Positions 56,548 to 64,000 of a DNA stretch of 64,000 bases are shown here, one piece after another. Source of the DNA: Pseudopyrenochaeta lycopersici (lineage: Eukaryota > Ascomycota > Dothideomycetes > Pleosporales > Pseudopyrenochaetaceae); assembly GCA_003313425.1 (NCBI GenBank), contig NHZP01000032.1, positions 310,001-374,000 on the forward strand, written 5' to 3'. The notes under the pieces were generated by a model that was given only the letters and a program-made list of their open reading frames with translations, did no database searches and was not told the DNA's origin. How positions within the stretch are numbered: position 1 is the stretch's first letter; the number at the start of each line of letters is the position of its first letter. Position numbers and translations under genes: made by a program.

Positions 56548-59500
56548 ATGCGCACGCCCGCTCCCACTATCATCGTTGAAGATTTTGTAGCTCGTCCCAC
56601 TAAACGCCGGCGACTAGACGTGCCAGAACCCATTACACCGGAGCCTGCGGTCGCGGTCTCGACAGATTCAAGCGCCATCAATCATGGAGACATATCTGAA
56701 GATACCACTGTGTGCTTTGGCATGGTCAGAAATAATTCGCCCAAGTCTATCACACTAGCTCACATTTATAGATTTTAGATCGCCCTGTGACTGCTCTCCC
56801 CGTTGCTACCCACGCTCACACTCCCGTCCATGAAGCCGTCCTTTTTTCGCCCGCACGAGAGATTCGACGCTGCAACGACAATGCTTTGGTCGGAGAACTA
56901 GACAAATACACAAGTGAAATGTTGAGCAAACTTGCAGCTGATGACGAGATTACCTTGCAATTGTCGCTCTCCGCGTCGCCAGTCGCTGCTGAGTCTCGCG
57001 TAAAGCTTGCTAAGGGATCAACGCACTTCTTGGGCATCATAATATATGGCCCCAGAAGCAGGCTGCATGATGTGAGCGAGTTTATAACTCAATGCTCTTG
57101 CTATTTGGATGACCCGTTCGGGTGTGATAACAATGTCCCATATATCAATCCCCAATGTCTTTTCAGTTTGCATGAAGCTCCGCAGATGACATTCGATCTG
57201 CCCCAGCCACAACAGCAAAGCATAGCCGAGTTCACGCGACCCTCTTCAGACATTCTAGCAGGGTTTGAAACAAGTGATCGCTTTGAAGAAGCTACCGATC
57301 CGCCGGCTCTGTGCACGCAGCTACAAGCGTACGTGAAAAGAGCTTTGCCATAGTTCTTGCTAAAATTGTGTTCAACAGGCATCAACGACAGGCGCTGACA
57401 TTCTTTCGGAGACGAGAGCAAGGATTGCACCCTACGGATGAGGGCATCGGTATATGGTCGCGCCGGTCAACTGAAGATGAACACATGTAGGAGACGTGAA
57501 ATCGCATTGCGCAGTCCAGATACTAACCACGCGGCCCTTTAGTTTTGTCAACACAATTACGAACCAAACGACTTCCACGCCAGTACCCGTGTGGAGGGGC
57601 GGACTTCTGGCAGATGAAATGGGTCTTGGAAAGACTTTGAGCATGATTGCTTTAGTTGCTTCAGACCCTGAGATTGATACTGACTTCTCGTACAATGACT
57701 TGCGTCGCCCCAAGGAGCTGCCTTGTACTCTGATTGTTGTGCCGTTGAGCTGTGAGAGCACCTAATGTTTGTTTCGTTGCGCAGACTGACCTTGTTCCAG
57801 TACTGTCTGGATGGGAAACGCAGCTGAAAAGGTAAATCATGGTCGATATGGTAGTGTGACTCGTGTATTAACGCTGTCCAGCCATGTCCATAGTGGCCGC
57901 TTGACATGGTTCAATCACCATGGCAAGAATAGGTTCCAGCTACGACACGGCACGAGACCTCCCAATATCATTTTCACTACATACCAGACTGTTCAACGAG
58001 ACAGGCAGAGCAGCAGAGTTCGCGATGACTCGTTATTCTCACACCACTGGAAGCGCATCATTCTTGACGAAGGTGAACAATAGTCTGACCTGCAGAAGAG
58101 GCATTGCACCTAGACTAACGCGCTTCAAGCACATATCATCCGCAATCACAACACATCGACTGCACGAGCGATAGCTGCTCTCCAGGCGACTTCGAGATGG
58201 GCAATATCCGGCACGCCAGTCCAAAATGGCCTCACTGACTTCCTTGGACTGTTCAAATTTCTTCATTTCGCTCCATATGATGATGCAAGAGTCTTCGATG
58301 ACGATATTTCGAGCATGTGGAGAAGTAAGCCAGCCGAGGAAGCAATCGACACATTCAAGAAATTTCTATCCAGCTTGATGTTACGTCGGACGAAAACAAT
58401 CCTCAATTTGCCTAGCCGTGAAGATCGAATCATGCGGCTATCGTTTGACGATGAAGAGAGAGAACACTATCGGCGCATTGAAAGGCCCACGGTAGACATG
58501 CTAGATCGAACGGCAAGGGAAGGAAACAACGCCGGCGTATCTTGGATGACCGCCATTCAGCAGATCAACAAGCTCCGCCTTGTGTGTAACCTAGGCACCT
58601 TCGTCCCATCACTCCAATCTTCTCTGATTCAATCAGGTGACGATGATAGGTTGACAGTACTAGCAGCTCGCTTTTCCATCGGAGGGGAATTATGTGTTCA
58701 GTGTCTGCAATTCATCGAGTCCTCCTCGAATGAAACTGAACTGGGAATCTCGTCTTCGCCAAGCGTCTATTACTCGTCTTGTGATCAATTCTTCTGTGCC
58801 GGGTGTTCAGGCCTTCTCCAGTACAAAACACCCAGGCCCTGCGGATGTTCAGACATATCGACTTCCTGCACTTTGCGTCCTCTGAAGTCTTTTCTACATA
58901 CTCCAAGGCTTACCCCCTCTGGAGACTCCTCCCTTTCTCCTACAGCAGATACAGATGATACCTGTACAGTATCCAGCAAGGTACGGGCAGTAGTCTCGCA
59001 AATCAAAATGCATGCAACAGAAAAGCAGTAAGGGTCCCTCCTAACCTCTGCAATCTCTACTCATCTAACTCGTCGCAAGTATTGTCTTCTCATCTTGGAC
59101 ATCAAGTCTGGATATGGTAGAATATGCTCTTCAGAGCGACCCCGAATACAGCTTTCAACGCGTTCGCATTGATGGCAAGGTAACAGCCAAGAAGCGAGGC
59201 CACATTTTACGGCAATTCCGCAAAGATCCAAATATTCGCGTCATATTAGTCACCGTTTCTTGCGGTGCTTGCGGGTAAGTAGATGGCCAATAGTTCTACA
59301 CCCATCTTGTACGTGACTGACACTTGGTGCAGACTCGACCTCACGGCTGCCTCGTACGTGCACTTACTAGAGCCTCAATGGAATCCATCTTTAGAAGACC
59401 AAGCTCTGGCTCGAGCCCACAGGCTGGGTCAGACTCGCCCGGTGACAACGATCAGATATGTGATGGAGAACTCGTTCGAAGAGGTACCACACGCCGTCTC

Positions 59501-59740
59501 CTCTACCGCCTTCTCATCCACAAGATTCATTGGACACATCAAGTCTAACATATTCATGACAGCAAGTTTTGAAAGTTCAAGATCGGAAAAAGCTGTTGGC
59601 TACTGCCCTACTCTCCACTGGGTCTTCTCTGGAGGTAAGAAATGGCCCCCGAAAGTCAATTATCATTTTCATTCTATTAATGATGTCGCTAACTCTGATG
59701 TCTGTTCCAGAGTCTGCGAGAATTGCTTTGCGCAACCTGA
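56548..59740 (+). CDS. SNF2-family DNA-dependent ATPase/helicase, Rad5/HLTF type
   Basis: Eleven exons, 56548-56724, 56772-57328, 57379-57486, 57543-57751, 57801-57831, 57882-58072, 58130-59027, 59080-59274, 59333-59483, 59563-59634 and 59711-59740, give 872 aa without a stop. Introns are 47-79 nt. Early on it has a basic nuclear-type signal (RPTKRRRLD). Motifs in order: HQRQALTFFRRREQG near 246, GGLLADEMGLGKTLSMIAL near 300 (I), NIIFTTYQTV (II region), RIILDEAHIIRNHN with DEAH near 424, SRWAISGTPVQNGLTDFLGL, LMLRRTK, and the C-terminal helicase lobe IVFSSWTSSLDMVEYAL, LDLTAASYVHLLEPQWNPS, ALARAHRLGQTRPV. Between the lobes a Cys cluster (CVQCLQF, CDQFFCAGC, PCGC) resembles a degenerate RING. 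Probable chromatin remodeller or repair translocase. Confidence 0.9.
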
Positions 59741-61109
59741 AGTATCCGAGACTCTCGTATGACGGCACAGTTACAGACGAGCCTCAACGTTCCTTAAAGC
59801 ACTGCGTATCGACTATTAATCGCAGATGGGCTTGGCAGGCACACTACCTCTGAGTTCAACTTGTACAGACAACAAGACTACAGGCCTTCGAATGCCAGGT
59901 CATACTTCACATCACAAGCCCTTGGCGTCAGCTACCAATCCCCTCTTAAATCAACATATGACCATAGGATTTAGACAGCTCGCGTACCCACAAGTCTACC
60001 ACCGTAACAAACAAGAGGTCCTACACACATATAATCATACGTACGCCTGCTTGTTTTTTCAGCATACAACTTCCAGAGTGGGTTCCAGGTAACAGATTAC
60101 TTCCCAATATGCCAAAGCGGACCTTATTGGCACTTACTATCATTCAGAACGCCGCCATTAGTTGTAACTACCGGAGATGCAGCCTGGAAAGCTGAAACGC
60201 GTCATCCGATGGTCAACCTAGACCAAGCTCAGCTCGTATGAGATCGCAGCCAGAGACAATTCTAGAGCCCAACTATCCAAGTGGTTACTCAACTTTTCAA
60301 AGATTCAAAGATGGCTATGCCTATTCATTCAGTGTCAATCCTAGCAGAGGAGCACAGTATCTCCAGGCTATAGATAATGGCAGAATGTAGAAGCATCATA
60401 GACAGTATAAAATAAGTATATTTAACTACAGTCCCTCGAAAGTTAGGGCTAATTGCAGAGCTTTATAAACTTGGCCAAGAGATCAATGTGGTAGAGGCTG
60501 CTAGCGCACCAACGAGAACCCCACTAACTTGGAGAAACGGGCATGTACGATGCCACAATAGACATTGTAGATATGTATGGTACAACTTCTCGGCAAGTTT
60601 CCAGCTACCCCGATAATTATAGAGTGGCGAAGTCAACCTTGAGATTGTGCTGATCCTGGTGGGTCGCGCGAGGAGTAACGGAATGTTTTGAAGCTGTCCC
60701 CATCGCCGCCACCACCAGTCACTATTCAGCCTCCAAAAGTTACCAGTAAGCAGAAAAAATGGGCCATTGCAATCTCAGCAACAACGTTTTATCCTATTTT
60801 AGAAGTCCGCACCAATCTTCTACATCTAGCTAAACTCTATTGTAAGCCTCGGAATTTTTGTTCTACATGTGTAGAATCGAAGCTTAACCTGAATTCTAAC
60901 TTGATAAATAGGAGCAGTCATCACGAGAAGAGCGTTAAGGAATCAGCATAATAATCTCCATCTCCATACGCTCGGGTCATATTGTCTTGTCCCAGTTAGG
61001 GCAATGTCTTCTAAATGGTTTGCGCAACGTTCGCAGCTACTTGCTTGATATTATGTTGTCCAAAAGAGTTTTGTATTGACTAAAAAACAAAGGATATACA
61101 GCTATACGC
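59741..61109. other. Intergenic stretch, no gene seen
   Basis: About 1.37 kb between convergent genes. Short open frames (59826-60092, 60688-60951) have no motif. Confidence 0.45.
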
Positions 61110-64000
61110 CTATGAAGCATTTTGAACCATGCGCGCAATCCTATCTACCTCTCTCTTTGCGCTCTCTACCTCCACTTTTACCCGTGTCCGAAACTCTGGA
61201 TGTCTTTCACTCTCCAAGACCACATTCTCATCCCTCAACACTTGCAAATCCGCTTCAACAAGCTCAACCTGCTGCTTTACAATTCCCTTCACTTCGTCCT
61301 GGAATTTACTAGTAATCTGCCTAAACCTCTCCTTGCAGTCACGTCGGTGGCTGGTGAAGAGAGACCGGGAGCCGAGCCTGCCCGTGATAAGGTCTTTTCG
61401 GCGGCGGTCGCTGCCAGAACCTAGAGAGGAGTTTGAGCATGACATAACATAATGCATGAAGGGAAAAATATACTTACCATATTCCATATTGGCTGCATGA
61501 TATGTATTTTCCATGAGTTTGCCTATAAATGCCGTTCGAATGGATGAAAAAGCATCAGTGTGCAAGGAGGAAAACTCAGAGTGGAAGTTTTCAATTGCTT
61601 CCTCGATGCCGTAGAGTGTGATATCTTGCCGATGATGCACTATAGCAGCTAAGGTTCGCATCGCAGACCGCATGTTGTTTGCTGCAACGTGTCCGTCTTC
61701 ATCTCTAATCTCAGCAATCCTCAGAACTTTATCAAAAACTGCAATGACTGCATCATTAGTTCGCTCAAGCTGCGCTTCCAAGTCAATTGTGAAACTATCC
61801 CAAACAGCGGACATGTCAACGTTAAATCCCTCCATCACCTCTTTATTCCAGCAACCCTGCTTGCTCTTTGTCGAATGCTGCCCAAAGTTGCAGCAGAAGG
61901 CTTTGTACGAGGAGTGATGCCACTACAAAGTGATCAGTAAGTTCCTTTTTTCTAGGCTAGATTCATATACTGCTTGCCATTGCATGCTCGCTTCCCTAGC
62001 ATCGATAGTCCATTCTGGACCAATTTGTCCTGCTGTTGATGAGTATTGAGGCCAGGTCTGTGGAGGTTAAACATACTCATACGTAAATTAATTTGGTCAT
62101 TGAATTCTTCAACTAAAATGCGCGACACATTATTGAGTTGAGATGCTGGAGACGTTAACTGGAATTTCGAATCAGCAATCCTATTTTAGTATGGCCGCAC
62201 TGGCTCTCCACCCCTAGTCAAAATTGATAGGCAATATTGAAGCTTATCGCTAGGTTTGAGCTGAGTCTACCCACACAATCGTAAACTTCAGTAGTGAAGA
62301 AAACCCATGGAAATACGTGTAAAGATATCATTAGATGCTTACCTCATCTAGTTCCCGCTCTATGGCAGACACAGCGTCGAGGATCTGTTGTTTTTTCTGC
62401 GCACTTCTATTGCCAGACGCAGCCTGAACCCACAATTCAACAGAACCAAGAAATGCTGGTATTTCGTCCTTTATAAATTCTCTAGTTGCGCGAAGTCGGC
62501 TCTGCGCAACGATTCCGATGCAATAGCGGCGTAACTCTAGGATTCCGCTCATTTTGAGGTAAGGCAAAGCGGCTGTAGCAGGCTTCTCGCGGTTTTCTTT
62601 GTACAATTCGTTACTAACACAGAATGTTTTCATCGTTGTAGCAGCAGGGTGCTCTCGATACTCTTCCCGTAAGCTTTTGGAGACTTTGTCATTTCGCAAC
62701 TTGATTATATGGTGATGTAGCTGAAACACGTGGTGTTCTCTAGACTTCTCGATCTTGCGACTACTGCGCCGCAAACGCAGAATTTGCCGCTCTTGTTCTA
62801 CAGTCAGGTCATTGATGTTATGCTCATCTCCCTCCAACTCTTCAATTTCGGCATCAAAAGAGTTGATTTTTTGCGTGTCATCATTGATATTACTTTGCAT
62901 CTCCTCAATCACTGCTCTTTCTGTTGGCCAGTCGTGTCTTGCCTCCCTCACTTCAATATCTTCAGACCTCGTGCAAATGATATCTGTGTTGGCCAATGTA
63001 GCATGACTGGCTAAATCAAAAACTTCTTTGATGCTTTGATCCGTGATGGCTCGATCAATTTTAGCGACGACGAAGATTTGGTGGCATTGTCGGACATATC
63101 GCTCAGCAATAGCCTTGCGGGCAGAGTTGAGATCGCGCAGGCCAGGAAGGTCGGCAATAATCAGCCCTTTGCTGAGGATGTATGCCCTCAGGTACACCCG
63201 CAGTTTCTGGATGAATGGCCAAAATGTTCGAGAGTTTCCATTGGTCACGGAATCATCCAATACTGATGTTAATTCTCTTAAACGTGAAGAGCATTCTTCG
63301 ACTGAGTTGAATGATTCTTGCACCCCTTGCTGAGGAACAAGCTGCGATACCCACAGGATCATCGTCTCTATAGCTTGCTCGAAGGGCATAGAAGATAGAA
63401 CCGTTGGCACCTCTTCCAATTTCTCTCTAAAGCTCGCTCTGAATGTTTCTATGGCCAGTTTAGCCTTTTTTTTTAAGAATTTTCTTATATTGTCGTCATC
63501 TTCGACTTCGTTTTCATCTCTACCACTTGAATTACTCCCCAGCGATTGATAGTCCCGATAGGCTCTCAACAACTCTTCGAATTGTTTCTTCAGCTCACCT
63601 AATGGAAAGTAGTCAACCTGAAGAATGAAATTGTCTCTATCGTGGAAGATGTATTCTGTAACGGTACATGTACAGGCAGCACCGCTCCTGCTCTGCGCAT
63701 TGGAAAGTTAGCTGAGAGGAGCCAATAATTGGGTGAGGATCACTCACGGCCCTGGCCAAATCTATTTTGTCAAGTAATGAATTAATCAAACTACTCTTTC
63801 CTACGCCGGAATCGCCAACAAGTCCAACAACGCGCGACGATGGTAGTTGGAAACTGTTTAGGCTTGTGGCTTGCTGATAGAGACTTTCAACGCTTGATCC
63901 ATTTTCTTGATGCAAACTAGAGCTAGAAAGAACATTGACCATCTTCGAAATCAGTTCTCTTGCATTGGAAAGTGCCCCCTGAACTTCTAGCGTGTGAAAC
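61110..64000 (-). CDS. Dynamin-like / SLIP-GC-type large GTPase, 5' end outside the window
   Basis: Exons 63748->64000, 62343-63692, 62114-62158, 61971-62057, 61478-61922 and 61110-61420 (about 830 aa visible). The G1 loop is VVGLVGDSGVGKSSLINSLL. After a 55-nt intron come SGAACTCTVTEYIFHDRDNF (G2 region), LIIADLPGLRDLNSARKAIA (G3, DLPG) and ANTDIICTRSED (G4-like). A long coiled-coil stalk follows (INSFDAEIEELEGDEHNIND, RSSRKIEKSREHHVF). The C-terminal part has AWHHSSYKAFCCNFGQHSTK, MENTYHAANMEYGSGSDRRR and LVEADLQVLRDENVVLESER, typical of fungal relatives of nuclear GTPase SLIP-GC. The two small exons at 61971-62158 and the 184-nt intron before them are less certain. Role in fungi is not established; animal relatives act in immunity and genome protection. 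Confidence 0.82.

Noticed and set aside
59324..59548. Alternative plus-strand frame inside the helicase C-terminal lobe
   Set aside because: The motif-bearing frame (LDLTAASYVHLLEPQWNPS) is clear and this is its shadow.

Overview
The window is nuclear DNA of a filamentous ascomycete, most likely a Dothideomycete of the Pleosporales type. The basis is short GT-AG introns (mostly 44-80 nt) with CTAAC/CTGAC branch sites, a core gene set (YOP1, RFX-type regulator, RIX1, YPP1), many lineage-typical F-box-like and ankyrin genes, and RIP-like transposon decay. No rRNA, tRNA or CRISPR feature was found. Gene models were assembled by eye by joining frames at splice signals. In nearly all of them the exon phases close without a stop, which is the main support for the joins.

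Layout. 0-10 kb: accessory genes (a broken SDR at the edge, two secreted proteins of unknown role, an F-box/ankyrin protein, an F-box-like protein). 10-17.4 kb: conserved genes (YOP1 with a 9-nt micro-exon, an RFX transcription factor, an ACC-synthase-like aminotransferase). 18-25.6 kb: two more F-box-like genes around a GH15-CBM20 glucoamylase, then an orphan gene. 25.9-32.5 kb: RIX1 and YPP1 head to head. 33.1-39.0 kb: a nested transposon. A pogo/Fot1-type element, mutated to TA-rich sequence with many stops, is split by a much younger LTR retrotransposon that has identical 205-bp LTRs, a large gag-pol deletion and an intact spliced gene on its antisense strand. 39-44.1 kb: a leucine-repeat F-box gene, a decayed F-box-like gene and a Zn2Cys6 regulator. 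45.9-51.7 kb: a membrane protein and a GPI-type cysteine-module protein, each with a frame break, and an AA9 LPMO.

52.5-64 kb is the most notable block. A NACHT (STAND/NLR-like) NTPase is fused to two C2H2 fingers and a C-terminal SGF29-like double-Tudor module. It is divergently transcribed, across 271 bp, from a Rad5/HLTF-type SNF2 helicase. A dynamin/SLIP-GC-like large GTPase follows and runs off the right edge. An NLR-like sensor with a chromatin-reader tail, next to a chromatin remodeller and an immunity-type GTPase, is the best candidate here for an undescribed functional association. The link between them is inference from layout only.
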